Positions 1-9,418 of a DNA stretch of 64,000 bases are shown in pieces. The stretch comes from Acidimicrobiia bacterium. Its GTDB lineage: Bacteria; Actinomycetota; Acidimicrobiia; Spongiisociales; UBA5794. The notes below the pieces were generated by a model. The model had not been told where the DNA came from. It saw only the letters and a list, made by a program, of their open reading frames with translations, and ran no database searches. The DNA lies in the NCBI GenBank assembly GCA_030065575.1, contig JASJDZ010000004.1, positions 1-64,000 of the forward strand, read 5' to 3'. A program made the translations under genes and the position numbers. Positions within the stretch are counted from its first letter, which is position 1. Every line of letters starts with the position of its first letter.

Positions 1-25
1 GCCGAAGGAGACGGAAGGGACGACC

Positions 26-1516
26 ATGCCGAACGGTAAGCCGAACATCCTGGTCCTCTGGGGGGATGACATCGGGATCACCAACCTGAGCTGCTACAGC
101 GATGGGCTGATGGGATACCGCACGCCAAACATCGACCGGATCGCAGACGAGGGAGTCCGCTTCACCGACTACTACGGCGAGCAGAGCTGCACTGCCGGCC
201 GGGCTGCTTTCATTACCGGTCAGAATCCCTACCGGACCGGGCTCACCAAGATCGGCCTGCCTGGCGCAGACCTGGGTCTGCGCGACGAAGACCCCACCAT
301 CGCCACCGCTCTGAAGAACCTCGGCTACACCACCGGCCAGTTCGGCAAGAACCACTTCGGCGATCGTGACGAGTTCCTCCCAACTAATCACGGCTTCGAC
401 GAGTTCTTCGGGAACCTTTATCACCTCAACGCCGAGGAGGAGCCGGAGAACGCCGACTACCCGGATCCGGACGACTTCCCCAACTTCCGGGCGCGCTTTG
501 GACCCCGTGGGGTGATCCACAGCTATGCCGATGGTCGTATCGAGGACACAGGGCCGCTCACCAAGAAGCGCATGGAGACGGTCGACGACGAGATCATCCC
601 CGAGGCGCAACGCTTCATCAAGGATGCGGTCGACAGCGACACTCCATTCTTCGTGTGGTTCAACACAACCGGGATGCACTTCCGCACCCACATCGCTGAC
701 GAGATCCGCGGCCAAGCGGGCCGCTGGCAGTCGGAGTACCACGACGCGATGGTCGAGCACGACAAACGGATCGGGCAGATGCTCGACCAATTGGACGAAC
801 TGGGCATCGCCGATGACACCATCGTGCTCTACAGCACGGACAACGGTGTGCACATGAACACCTGGCCCGATGCGGGAATGACCCCGTTCCGGAATGAGAA
901 GAACTCGTGTTGGGAGGGCGCCTTCCGGGTGCCGTCCCTCGCCAGATGGCCGGGTCACTTCGAACCGGGCACTGTGCTCAACGGGATCGTCAGTCACAAC
1001 GACTGGTTCGTCACACTGCTGGCGGCGGCTGGCGAGCCCGACATCGCTGACAGACTGAAGGCCGGTTACGCGATGAACGGCACGACCTACAAAGTTCACC
1101 TCGACGGGTTCAACCAGCTCCCATATCTGACAGGGGAAGAGGAAGAAAGCCCACGTGACTACTTCTTCTATGTGTCCGACGATGGTGATCTGATGGCGCT
1201 GCGTTTCTACGCCTGGAAGGTCGTGTTCCTCGAGCAGCGGGCCCAAGGGACACTCCAGATCTGGGCGGAGCCGTTCACCGAGCTGCGTGTTCCCAAGCTC
1301 TTCAACCTCCGCACCGACCCATACGAACGGGCGGATGTGACGTCGAACACCTACTACGACTGGTTGATCGACCGCGCCTACCTGTTCATCCCCGCCCAGG
1401 CCTTCGTGGCTCAGATGGCGCAGTCGCTGATGGAGTTCCCACCGCGACAGGAGTCGGCGAGCTTCACGGTGGGGGCGATGCTCGAGAAACTCAAGGCGGG
1501 TCTGCCGAGTTCGTAG
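26..1516 (+). CDS. arylsulfatase-type sulfatase (Cys-type)
   Basis: Sulfatase of the alkaline-phosphatase superfamily, hydrolysing sulfate esters. The N-terminus NILVLWGDDIG supplies metal-binding acidic residues (D14, D15), and CTAGR at residues 55-59 fits the C-x-P/A-x-R signature whose Cys is converted to formylglycine. A DNG motif near residue 272 and the TPNIDRIADEGVRF block are also family-typical. At 496 aa it looks complete, with a purine-rich RBS just before the ATG. No clear signal peptide is seen, so it may be cytoplasmic. Activation needs a maturase; a radical-SAM candidate lies at 19102. Substrate unknown. A perfect terminator follows. Confidence 0.9.
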   Translation: MPNGKPNILVLWGDDIGITNLSCYSDGLMGYRTPNIDRIADEGVRFTDYYGEQSCTAGRAAFITGQNPYRTGLTKIGLPGADLGLRDEDPTIATALKNLGYTTGQFGKNHFGDRDEFLPTNHGFDEFFGNLYHLNAEEEPENADYPDPDDFPNFRARFGPRGVIHSYADGRIEDTGPLTKKRMETVDDEIIPEAQRFIKDAVDSDTPFFVWFNTTGMHFRTHIADEIRGQAGRWQSEYHDAMVEHDKRIGQMLDQLDELGIADDTIVLYSTDNGVHMNTWPDAGMTPFRNEKNSCWEGAFRVPSLARWPGHFEPGTVLNGIVSHNDWFVTLLAAAGEPDIADRLKAGYAMNGTTYKVHLDGFNQLPYLTGEEEESPRDYFFYVSDDGDLMALRFYAWKVVFLEQRAQGTLQIWAEPFTELRVPKLFNLRTDPYERADVTSNTYYDWLIDRAYLFIPAQAFVAQMAQSLMEFPPRQESASFTVGAMLEKLKAGLPSS

Positions 1517-1534
1517 CAGGGTTCACATCTAACA

Positions 1535-1569
1535 AGAAGGGGCGCCACCTGGCGCCCCTTCTCTTTGTG
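1535..1569 (+). terminator. Rho-independent terminator of the sulfatase gene
   Basis: A perfect 12-bp stem (AGAAGGGGCGCC with its complement) closes on an ACCT loop and is followed by a short T-rich stretch, 18 nt after the sulfatase stop codon. Confidence 0.85.
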
Positions 1570-1609
1570 TGACCGGTTCGTTTCTAGGCCGCGGAGTCTC
1601 AATACGCGG

Positions 1610-1635
1610 GCAACCGGCGCCGCGGCGCCGGTTGC
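1610..1635 (-). terminator. GC-rich inverted repeat, possible terminator of the SHOCT gene
   Basis: GCAACCGGCGCC and its exact complement face each other across 2 nt, giving a 26-bp near-perfect palindrome 18 nt downstream of the minus-strand SHOCT gene. There is no clear T-tract, so termination is only likely. Confidence 0.5.
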
Positions 1636-1653
1636 GCAAAGAGGTTCTGGTTG

Positions 1654-1932
1654 TCAGCCGAGGATCTTGGCTTTCTGAGCGGCAAATTCCTCATCGGTGA
1701 GGATGCCCTGAGCGTGTAGCTCGCCGAGCTTCTTCAGCTCCTCGTACGGGTCCATCGCTGGAGCGGGTGCCGGCTCGGGTGCGGGTGGCGGGGCGGCCTG
1801 CGGTGCAGGTGCGGGAGCGGGTGGCGGAGCCGCGGCTGCGGCCATCATGTCCTGGCGCCGGTCGTGGCGCCGTGCGGTGCGGCGTGAGGTACGCCGGGCG
1901 GTACGTCGCATCGATCGTCTCGCTGGAGGCAT
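1654..1932 (-). CDS. SHOCT domain protein with basic N-terminus and Pro-Ala linker
   Basis: A 92-aa protein in three parts: an Arg-rich head (about residues 1-30), a low-complexity Pro/Ala linker (about 30-60), and a C-terminal SHOCT domain (YEELKKLGELHAQGILTDEEF) of about 30 residues. SHOCT domains are short helical modules often found at protein ends and thought to mediate oligomerisation or binding. The basic head might bind nucleic acid or acidic lipid; that is inference. The RBS AAAGG precedes the ATG. Divergent from mscS. Role unknown. Confidence 0.8.
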   Translation of the reverse strand: MPPARRSMRRTARRTSRRTARRHDRRQDMMAAAAAPPPAPAPAPQAAPPPAPEPAPAPAMDPYEELKKLGELHAQGILTDEEFAAQKAKILG

Positions 1933-2066
1933 CGGTAGACCCTTTCTCGGTGACTGAGGGTGGTCAGCATAGAGGAAGCAAGCCCGGTCCGTTGCGGTTT
2001 CTTAATACACGGTTCGGGTCGATCCGAACGGTACGATCCGGGCAATACCGGTGCCCGGAGGCTGTG

Positions 2067-2933
2067 ATGCAGGCTCAATCCCAGAGTGAATTGGAGCAGA
2101 TCGCCGATTCGCTCGAACCGATCAATCTCGACTGGCTATCGCTCGCAATTGCGGCTGCGGTCTTCCTTGCCTCGATAGTCCTGGCGAGGTTTGCCCGGCG
2201 AGGCCTGCGGCAACTCGCAGCAAGAGTCGACATCGGGTCGCCTGCACTATGGGCGGCAAGCGCCCGCATCAGCTCATGGCTGATCATCTTCTTCGGCATG
2301 GTTGGGTCCCTGCGGGTCCTCGGGATCGACTTCATCCCGCTGATGGCCGGCCTTGGTGTCGCCGCCGTGGTCGTGGCCGTGGCGTTGCGACCGTTCTTGG
2401 AGAACTTCGCCGCGGGGTTGACCCTCCAGCTGCAACGCCCGATCGAGGTCGGCGACCAGATCGCCGTACGGCAGATAGAGGGTGAGGTGAAGGAGCTCAA
2501 CGCCCGCACCGTCGTCATCAGGACTATGGACGGCCGCACCGTCCACATCCCCAACAGCTCCGTGCTCGAGTCTCCGATCACCAATTTCACCGACGGCCCC
2601 CAGCGACGCAGCGTCATCGATGTCGGCCTGGCCTACGACACGAACCTGGCCGAAGCGGTCGAGGTCATGATCGATGCCGTCGCCGCAGCGCCGGGCGTGA
2701 TCCAGGAACCGCCCCCCGAAGCCTTCATCCACGAGTTCGGCGACTCAACGATCAACGCCCGGGTGCGGTTCTGGCACGAACCACAGATCAGGGCAGGATG
2801 GACCATCCGCCACGAAGTAGCAGTTGTCATCAAACGGGCGCTCGATGAGCGCGACATCGAGATCGCCTTCCCGCAGCGCGTGCTTTGGCAGGGCGAGACC
2901 GGCGCCGAGCCGGCGATTCCCGAGCTGGGCTAG
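2067..2933 (+). CDS. MscS-family mechanosensitive ion channel
   Basis: Small-conductance mechanosensitive channel of the cytoplasmic membrane, which opens under hypo-osmotic shock. It has three predicted N-terminal helices and the pore-helix block LGVAAVVVAVALRPFLENFAAG, then the MscS beta domain (EVGDQI, GEVKELNARTVVIRT, IPNSSVLES) and a C-terminal alpha/beta domain. The track ORF begins at 1767, but the ATG at 2067 has GGAGG 5 nt upstream and gives a normal 288-aa MscS; the upstream extension is not MscS-like. Its stop codon is shared with the convergent DUF6325 gene through CTAG. Confidence 0.92.
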   Translation: MQAQSQSELEQIADSLEPINLDWLSLAIAAAVFLASIVLARFARRGLRQLAARVDIGSPALWAASARISSWLIIFFGMVGSLRVLGIDFIPLMAGLGVAAVVVAVALRPFLENFAAGLTLQLQRPIEVGDQIAVRQIEGEVKELNARTVVIRTMDGRTVHIPNSSVLESPITNFTDGPQRRSVIDVGLAYDTNLAEAVEVMIDAVAAAPGVIQEPPPEAFIHEFGDSTINARVRFWHEPQIRAGWTIRHEVAVVIKRALDERDIEIAFPQRVLWQGETGAEPAIPELG

Positions 2934-3436
2934 TCCTCTAGAGCAATCTCGGCGCCAAATGCGATGAGGGTTTCCGGGTTGAGGAAGTCCTGGGCAATGA
3001 CGATGCCGCCCTGGGCTCGCATTGCGTCGCGCATCGGGATCATCCACTGGTGTTCCACCACCAGCATGAGGCCCGCTCCACCAGGCGGAATGTCCTCGGC
3101 GATCGTAGCCAGCGCCTCTTCATCGAGCCCGTACTCGTACTCGTCCATGGCACTCACCGCACCGACAACGGCACCCATCTCAGCGCCCGCCTCGCCGCCG
3201 GCGCCCAACCCGATGAGAGCGCCGACCCAGGCACCGTAGGAGATGGCTTCGTCCTCAGTGAGCTCGCTCATCTCAGCGGCCAGGATCTCACCATCTTCGT
3301 CCTTGTAGACGCCGAGCAGGTCAACGATCCGGATCAAGCCGGCATTGCTGGCATCTTCCAGCGCTTCCAGAACGCTGCCGTCGAGCTGCGGATCCGTGAA
3401 ACCGATCACGAAGAGCTGTAGCGGGCCAAACTCCAT
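2930..3436 (-). CDS. DUF6325 family protein
   Basis: A 168-aa protein starting MEFGPLQLFVIGF, matching the DUF6325 pattern, with a glycine-rich central segment (GALIGLGAGGEAGAEMGAVVGA) resembling a glycine-zipper hairpin. Such proteins are actinobacterial and uncharacterised, often compared with DUF1269 proteins such as the one at 16070. The track start at 3586 is too early: ATG at 3436 has AAGGAGA nearby. Stop codon overlaps that of mscS by a CTAG tetranucleotide. Confidence 0.8.
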   Translation of the reverse strand: MEFGPLQLFVIGFTDPQLDGSVLEALEDASNAGLIRIVDLLGVYKDEDGEILAAEMSELTEDEAISYGAWVGALIGLGAGGEAGAEMGAVVGAVSAMDEYEYGLDEEALATIAEDIPPGGAGLMLVVEHQWMIPMRDAMRAQGGIVIAQDFLNPETLIAFGAEIALED

Positions 3437-3538
3437 GGCGTCTCCTTGGTAGAAATCGACTGAGGTCGAGATTAGCCGAAAGTCGACCGCGAGCCTGGCT
3501 GGTGTATCTTTATGCAATCGTCGAGCGGAGACCGGGAG

Positions 3539-5173
3539 ATGACTGAGGAAGCACAACAGGATCAGGTCGATTTCAGCACTGCGCAAACAGACGTCGGGAG
3601 GTTGCGGGACGAGCTCCAGGGCGGTGTTGCCGTCGAAACCTCCGTTACCTCTATCAACGGCCAGACCTTCGAATTCGTTACCTCGCTCGAGGTGCCGGTG
3701 CCGCTAGGCGGCTTTGTCGTGATCGATACTCAGGATGGCCGCAGCTACATGGGCCAGGTAACCGACCGCTCGGCCGACCTTCGCCGCGGAGCCCGGGTAA
3801 TGATCGACGTGCCCCAGGTGGAAGTGGGTTCGGCCCGGGTGTCGCAGGCCGAGATCCAGCTCGAGCAACGCACCGTGGTCGGTGGCGGAACTCTGCTGGC
3901 ACGGATCTCGGACGGCGAGCTCGGCGGGACCCATCACGACGATGTCTTCGACCGTGCCGATATGGCCATAGCCCCGGTCGAGTTGGTCGAGCAGTTCATG
4001 GAATCGGCGGGGAGAGGCGCCGCCGGTCTCGATATTGGCTGGTCACCGTTTGCCTCCCCCGAGGTGCGTACCACTCTCCGCCCTGGTGGCTTCAACCGAC
4101 ACACGTTCCTGTGCGGCCAATCAGGGTCGGGGAAGACCTTCTCGCTCGGTGTTGTTCTTGAACGATTGCTCCTCGACACTTCGCTGCCGATGATCATCAT
4201 CGACCCCAACTCGGACTTCGTGAAGCTCGGCCAGGTGCGGGGCAAGCAGGGTTTCGATCGGACGCTGGCGGGGCCGACGAGCGATGACGCATACTCGGAA
4301 CTGGAGCGCCGGTACAACTCGGCGACGGCAGGGCTGCGGGTTTTGCGACCCGGTGATGCGGAGACTCCGCTGCAGATCCGCTTCAGCGAACTGACCCCCC
4401 ATGAGCAGGCGGCCGTCTTGCGGCTCGATCCGCTGGAGGATCGGGAGGAGTTCAGTGCGTACTGGCGGATTGCGGAGACTCTCGGAGATGGGCGCTACAC
4501 CCTTGGGGATGTGCGCCGGGCCGCTCTCGACACGCTCGATGAGGACGCCCGCCAGATCGGGCTGCGGCTGGACAACCTCGGTGTCGCCGGCTGGGACGTG
4601 TGGGCCGAAGGTGAAGCAAGCGCCCTCGGCGACCGTCTCGCCGACGACTGGCGCGGCCTGATCCTCGATGTCGGGGGTCTCGGGTCCTCGGCAGAGCAGA
4701 GCGTCGTGGCCATGAGCCTCCTGGGTCGGCTGTGGCGCAAGCGAGAGGAGCGAAAGCCCGTCCTGGTGGTCATCGACGAAGCCCACAACGTGTGCCCCGC
4801 CGAACCTGTCAATGACCTACAGGCGCTGGCGACAGACCACGTGGTGCGGATTGCCGGCGAGGGCCGCAAGTTCGGCATCTACTTGCTGCTGTCGACGCAG
4901 CGTCCCCAGAAGCTGCATCCCAACGTGCTGTCACAGTGCGACAACCTGATCCTGATGCGGATGAACTCGCTGGCCGATGTCGCTCATCTCAGCGATACAT
5001 TCTCGTTCGTTCCGCCGCGATTGTTGGAGCAGTCCACCGGGTTCACACTCGGCAGGGCGTTGCTGGCCGGCAAGATCTCACCAACTCCAACGTTGACCAA
5101 GTTCGAGGGCAGGCTCAGCCTCGAAGGAGGGGGCGATGTCGCTTCCACCTGGGCAAAGGAGCGGCAGGCTTGA
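3539..5173 (+). CDS. HerA/DUF87-type ATP-binding protein
   Basis: P-loop ATPase of the HerA/FtsK superclass. A beta-rich N-terminal part (about residues 40-150, HAS-barrel-like) precedes Walker A GQSGSGKT near residue 192 and Walker B VLVVIDEAHN near 407, followed by STQRPQKLHPNVLSQCDN, a conserved segment in HerA-like helicases. Members translocate DNA or move proteins; the client is unknown and no NurA nuclease is adjacent. ATG at 3539 with GGAG 8 nt upstream is preferred over 3512. The stop overlaps the next start (TTGA), so the pair is probably co-translated. Confidence 0.82.
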   Translation: MTEEAQQDQVDFSTAQTDVGRLRDELQGGVAVETSVTSINGQTFEFVTSLEVPVPLGGFVVIDTQDGRSYMGQVTDRSADLRRGARVMIDVPQVEVGSARVSQAEIQLEQRTVVGGGTLLARISDGELGGTHHDDVFDRADMAIAPVELVEQFMESAGRGAAGLDIGWSPFASPEVRTTLRPGGFNRHTFLCGQSGSGKTFSLGVVLERLLLDTSLPMIIIDPNSDFVKLGQVRGKQGFDRTLAGPTSDDAYSELERRYNSATAGLRVLRPGDAETPLQIRFSELTPHEQAAVLRLDPLEDREEFSAYWRIAETLGDGRYTLGDVRRAALDTLDEDARQIGLRLDNLGVAGWDVWAEGEASALGDRLADDWRGLILDVGGLGSSAEQSVVAMSLLGRLWRKREERKPVLVVIDEAHNVCPAEPVNDLQALATDHVVRIAGEGRKFGIYLLLSTQRPQKLHPNVLSQCDNLILMRMNSLADVAHLSDTFSFVPPRLLEQSTGFTLGRALLAGKISPTPTLTKFEGRLSLEGGGDVASTWAKERQA

Positions 5174-6516
5174 CGGCGGAGTCCGCCCAACGGGACGCTC
5201 GGATGAGGCGAACCAGGTCGGTGGCAACCACCATCCTGGTGATTCTCGCCTCGCTTGGCGTTGTCCTGTCGCTTGTCGGAGCCTGGGTGAAGACCACGCT
5301 GTTCGACACCGACTCTTTCGTTCAGGTCGTTGACTCGTCACTCACGAGTGAAGAGATCGTTACGGTCATCAGCGATGTCGTTTCCGAGCAGGCGATCCTG
5401 GCGCTCGACATCGAGGGTCGTCTCGAAACACGATTGGGAGCGATCGACACCTATCTCTCCGATTCGCTGGCGGACGCGCTCGACCTTGGTCCGGCGCAGC
5501 GGGCGTTACTGAGCAGGATTGATCTACCCCAATTCGCCAGCCTGGCGGGGCCAATAGCTGAACCAATCGAACGGCGCATCGAGGAGTCGGTGGACGGTCT
5601 GGTTGCATCCGATGGGTTCCAGGAGGTGCTGCCGGAGGCAATTGCGTTCGCCCACCGTGGTGCGGTTGCGCTAATCAGGGACGACATCGATGCCCTGGAG
5701 AATGTGTCGATCGTCGCCGGCGAGGTGCAGTGGAACATCCTGCCCCTGGTAGAGCGAGCAATCGGGCACGTGTTCAGCGAAGGCATCCTCGATTCGGTGG
5801 TCGATTCACTCAATCTCTCCGTGGCGACGTACGTGGGAGTGCGGGAAGACGCTCTCGCCAAGCTCGGCGAGGCGCTTGGCACGGTGCTTCCCGACGACTT
5901 CGGTCAGGTCACCGTGATGAGCGAGGAACGCCTGGAGACCTGGCAGGGACTAGCGCGCACTCTCGATCGTATTGCGATGCTGGCCATCATTCTGACCGTC
6001 GCACTGTTAGTTGCTGCGCTGGTCGTGTCGCACAACAAGCGACGCACCCTGGTTCAGTTTGCAGCCGGCAGCGTGATTGCGTTGGTGGTGGCTGCCATCG
6101 TGCAACGCAATGTGCTGGAAGCGCTGAACGAGGCTATCCCGGGACCACCTGAGCAAGCCGCCGCCACAGTCCTCTTCGATGCGCTGTTCACCAACTTGCG
6201 GACCGTTGCGTGGGTGTTCGTCATATTCGCTGCGCTCGTTGGTGTGTCGGCCTATCTCGCCGGTCGACCGGCGTGGCTCGAGGGCCTGCGAAGCGAAGCT
6301 CCCGGCGCCGGGATCGTGACCAAGGTCACTCCCCTGGTTCGGGCCAACCAAGATGCGTTCAGCGCCGGTGGCATCGCCGTGGCCCTCCTCATCTGGTGGA
6401 TTGTCGGCCTCAGCACTGTGAGCTTCTTCCTCGTGGGCTTCCTACTGGGCGGGTACCTGTGGTGGGTGGCCAAGCTGGCGCACCCGGACGCGGTCCCGGC
6501 AGTAGATCAATCCTGA
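5170..6516 (+). CDS. multi-pass membrane protein with large extracytoplasmic domain
   Basis: One N-terminal transmembrane helix (VATTILVILASLGVVLSLVG) is followed by about 270 residues of probably extracytoplasmic, helix-rich sequence and then four to five helices near the C-terminus. No enzyme motif is recognised. The TTG at 5170 is chosen because AAAGGAG lies 8 nt upstream and the codon overlaps the preceding TGA; ATG at 5203 is the alternative. Co-translation with the HerA-like ATPase suggests a shared task at the membrane, but this is inference. Confidence 0.75.
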   Translation: MTAESAQRDARMRRTRSVATTILVILASLGVVLSLVGAWVKTTLFDTDSFVQVVDSSLTSEEIVTVISDVVSEQAILALDIEGRLETRLGAIDTYLSDSLADALDLGPAQRALLSRIDLPQFASLAGPIAEPIERRIEESVDGLVASDGFQEVLPEAIAFAHRGAVALIRDDIDALENVSIVAGEVQWNILPLVERAIGHVFSEGILDSVVDSLNLSVATYVGVREDALAKLGEALGTVLPDDFGQVTVMSEERLETWQGLARTLDRIAMLAIILTVALLVAALVVSHNKRRTLVQFAAGSVIALVVAAIVQRNVLEALNEAIPGPPEQAAATVLFDALFTNLRTVAWVFVIFAALVGVSAYLAGRPAWLEGLRSEAPGAGIVTKVTPLVRANQDAFSAGGIAVALLIWWIVGLSTVSFFLVGFLLGGYLWWVAKLAHPDAVPAVDQS

Positions 6517-6612
6517 CGTGGTTGCGTTGCCGGCAGCGGAATTGAGGTACGCCGCAACGGTCGAGGTCCTCTATTCTCGAGGGCAATCGCCCGGTGGAAG
6601 GACTACTTGAAC

Positions 6613-8658
6613 ATGTCACCCAGATCAGCATCTCCACAGCGGATAGGGAGAGTCCTTCTCGAATCCGACACATCGCAGCGGGTCGCCAGGTGGCTCAATC
6701 CCCTGTTCGGCAGCCCCTCGTCACCTCTGGAAACGCGGGCGTTCTTGGATTCCTTCGGACCCTCGCTGATGCCGCGCACTTCGACGCTGCAAGGGGTCGT
6801 GGCAGGAATGAACGTGCTGGCCGCCAGGGCTGTGACCAGTGTTGTTGAAGGCAGGCTCAATCGGGTCGTTCCACCGTCCGCCTCGCTCCCGGTCCGGCTC
6901 GGGGCCCGGGCAGTTACGGCCGGGGTCGGAATAGCGTTGGGACAGACCCCCGAAAGCGACGATGAGACCCTCTACCGGGCCGGAGCCCGATCTGCCGGAG
7001 GCATCCTGCGGGTAGCGGCCACGGGTGGCGCCATCTACGACCTCGGCAAGTACGCCCAGAAGCGCTTCCCAGCGCAGAAGGCAACACGGCCGGCCGCAAT
7101 CAGCGCACTCGCGCTGGCGGGTGTCGGCTACTGGGCCGCGCAGCGGATCGCACAGCGCAAGAGAGAAATCGAACGCTGGCCGGTCCCCCAGAAGGAAGCC
7201 CTTCCTGGTGCAGTAGGCGTGGCGGCGGTCGTCACGGTCGCCGGCACCGGTGCCGCACGCGGCTACATCGGCACGAGGAACGCGATGATCCGCTGGATGG
7301 GCCCGGGAGTCGTGAAGAACGTGATGGGACGGGTCGCCAATGCAGGCTTGTGGTCCCTTGGGCTTTCCACCCTGTACAACGCCGGAGTCGGCTACATCGG
7401 ACGGGCCAACGAAAAGGTGGATCCGGGATACGCCACTCCTCCACCGAGCCCGATGATGTCGGGACATGCTGAGAGCCTCGTCGAATTCGAGGATCTCGGT
7501 CAACAGGGCCGCCGCTACGTCAACGACGTGGCGACACCTGAGCTCATCGAAGAAGTAATGGGGGAGCCGGCGGCCGCACAGCCGATTCGGGTCTACATCG
7601 GATACAACACGGAACCCGTATATCCGACCGGTCGTGCCGAACTGGCTCTCGCCGAACTGGACCGCACCGGCGCTTTCTACCGGAAGTACCTCCTGCTGGT
7701 GGCACCGACGGGTACCGGATGGGTCGACCACACGATGATCGAGGCAGCGGAGCTGCTCAGCCGCGGAGACATCGCAACCTGCTGTATCCAGTACGGGCGT
7801 TTCCCGTCCTTCCTGTCCATTCAGAAGGTAGCCACCGGACGCTCCCAGTTCCGGCTTCTGCTGTGGGGCGTGAAGCAACGCCTGCAGGCAATGCCACCGG
7901 AGCAACGACCCAAGGTCCTCATCTTCGGCGAGAGCCTCGGCGCTTGGGCTTCTTCGGACGTTGTCATGTACCAGGGAATCGGCGGCTTCGACCACTACGG
8001 GATCGACAAGGCACTGTGGTTCGGTCTCCCCGGGTTGGCGAAGTGGTCGCGGAACGGAATGGCGCGAGGCTCCAGCGATCTGGTGCCGGCGGGCACCGTC
8101 GGTGTCTTCGACCGGCCCGAGCAGCTGGCCGCGCTCGGAGAGGAGGTGCGATCCCAGCTACGGGCCATCATCCTCTCCCACGACAACGACCCGATCGCCC
8201 AGTTGGTCCCCGACATCGCCGTACAACGTCCTTCGTGGCTCGCCAAGGACGGAGAACGAGGTCGCGGCGTCGCTGAGAGCATGGACTGGATCCCCATCGT
8301 CACCTTCTGGCAGACCGCGATCGACGCCGCCAACGCCATGGTGACCGTACCCGGCGAGTTCCTGTCGTTCGGTCACGACTATCGGGCGGACACAGCCCAG
8401 TTCGTTCACATGGCATACGAGTTCCCGCCTGTCACAGACGAGCAGATGGAACGGGTCGAGGATCTGTTGCGCAGGCTGGAGGTGGAGCGGACGGAACGCC
8501 GTAAAGCAACGACTGCCGATGAGGCCCCGCCGCCACCAGCACAGCAGGCCATCCCGGCAACGATGGCCGGTGGCGTCCCGCTCCAGCAGGCCCGTACCCG
8601 CGGCGCCAGGTGGCAGACGGTGCTGAACCGGCCCAAGCGCGGCAGCGAAGAAAGCTGA
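6613..8658 (+). CDS. alpha/beta-hydrolase (Abhydrolase_9) membrane protein
   Basis: The N-terminal half has several hydrophobic segments (Abhydrolase_9_N type) and the C-terminal half is an Abhydrolase_9 domain with the nucleophile elbow GESLGAW and the typical APTGTGWVDHTMIEAAE and QYGRFPSFLS blocks. These actinobacterial proteins are predicted membrane-bound serine hydrolases or esterases of unknown substrate. TTG at 6607 and ATG at 6613 are both possible; GGAAGGA sits 4 or 10 nt upstream respectively. The C-terminus is Pro/Ala-rich. A TATTCT -10-like hexamer lies near 6572. First gene of a run of four tightly spaced membrane genes. Confidence 0.85.
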   Translation: MSPRSASPQRIGRVLLESDTSQRVARWLNPLFGSPSSPLETRAFLDSFGPSLMPRTSTLQGVVAGMNVLAARAVTSVVEGRLNRVVPPSASLPVRLGARAVTAGVGIALGQTPESDDETLYRAGARSAGGILRVAATGGAIYDLGKYAQKRFPAQKATRPAAISALALAGVGYWAAQRIAQRKREIERWPVPQKEALPGAVGVAAVVTVAGTGAARGYIGTRNAMIRWMGPGVVKNVMGRVANAGLWSLGLSTLYNAGVGYIGRANEKVDPGYATPPPSPMMSGHAESLVEFEDLGQQGRRYVNDVATPELIEEVMGEPAAAQPIRVYIGYNTEPVYPTGRAELALAELDRTGAFYRKYLLLVAPTGTGWVDHTMIEAAELLSRGDIATCCIQYGRFPSFLSIQKVATGRSQFRLLLWGVKQRLQAMPPEQRPKVLIFGESLGAWASSDVVMYQGIGGFDHYGIDKALWFGLPGLAKWSRNGMARGSSDLVPAGTVGVFDRPEQLAALGEEVRSQLRAIILSHDNDPIAQLVPDIAVQRPSWLAKDGERGRGVAESMDWIPIVTFWQTAIDAANAMVTVPGEFLSFGHDYRADTAQFVHMAYEFPPVTDEQMERVEDLLRRLEVERTERRKATTADEAPPPPAQQAIPATMAGGVPLQQARTRGARWQTVLNRPKRGSEES

Positions 8659-8659
8659 T

Positions 8660-9418
8660 GTGACCAACCTGTCGCGACGTGGCTGGCTAGATCCTGCCTG
8701 GTTCGAGGCGCCGGACCATCCGCAACGCGCACCCGGCTACGAGCTTGCCGTGATTGCGGTCATGTTCCTGTGGAACGTGATCGCCAACCTCGTCGTACCC
8801 GACGCCGCAGCGTCCGTTGTTGTGGCAACGGGCGCCATCCTCCTGCTGGTCATCGCCCGTCGCTCCGGCTCTACCTGGGACCAGCTGGGCCTTGGGCATT
8901 CATCGATGGGGGCCGGCGTGCGTCTTGGGGTCGCAGCCGTGGGAGTGGTCACCGCCGCCATCGTTGTGGCCTCTGTTGTGCCCGCATCACGGGGCCTGCT
9001 CGCCGATGACAGGTTTGTCGGGGTCGCTGCCGGCGAAATGTTGCGCGAGGTCTTCCTCAGGATCCCGCTCGTCACCGCGGTCGGTGAGGAGGTTGCCTTC
9101 CGGGGTGTGCTGCTTGGTCTGCTGTTGACCCGGTACTCCCCGTTTCGAGCTGCTGTTTTGACATCAGCGCTCTTCGGCCTGTGGCACGTCCTTCCCGGAG
9201 TTGATGCGCTGGAGACAACTGCGGCGGAGTTCTCGGCTGGTCTCATGGGCGTAGTAGCGGTCAGCGGGCAGGTGCTGGTTACCGGATTTGCCGGCATGGC
9301 CTTCGCCTGGCTCCGGCTTCGTAGCGGGAGTCTGGCCGCACCCGTCCTGGTCCATTGGGGATTGAACGGTGCGGCCTATCTTGCAGGATGGCTGGTTGTG
9401 GAGAATTCATGGGCGTAG
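8660..9418 (+). CDS. CPBP family intramembrane glutamic protease (CAAX protease-like)
   Basis: A 252-aa protein with about seven hydrophobic helices and the ABI/CPBP motifs: EEVAFRG (motif 1), a His in LFGLWHV (motif 2), and HWGLN near the C-terminus (motif 4). Family members cleave prenylated or other membrane proteins, or act as bacteriocin self-immunity factors. GTG start one base after the upstream stop, so translation is probably coupled. The next gene begins inside its last 10 nt. Confidence 0.88.
   Translation: MTNLSRRGWLDPAWFEAPDHPQRAPGYELAVIAVMFLWNVIANLVVPDAAASVVVATGAILLLVIARRSGSTWDQLGLGHSSMGAGVRLGVAAVGVVTAAIVVASVVPASRGLLADDRFVGVAAGEMLREVFLRIPLVTAVGEEVAFRGVLLGLLLTRYSPFRAAVLTSALFGLWHVLPGVDALETTAAEFSAGLMGVVAVSGQVLVTGFAGMAFAWLRLRSGSLAAPVLVHWGLNGAAYLAGWLVVENSWA

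Noticed and set aside
6721-7995. 424-aa minus-strand ORF opposite the Abhydrolase_9 gene
   Set aside because: Antisense shadow of a real gene with recognised motifs.
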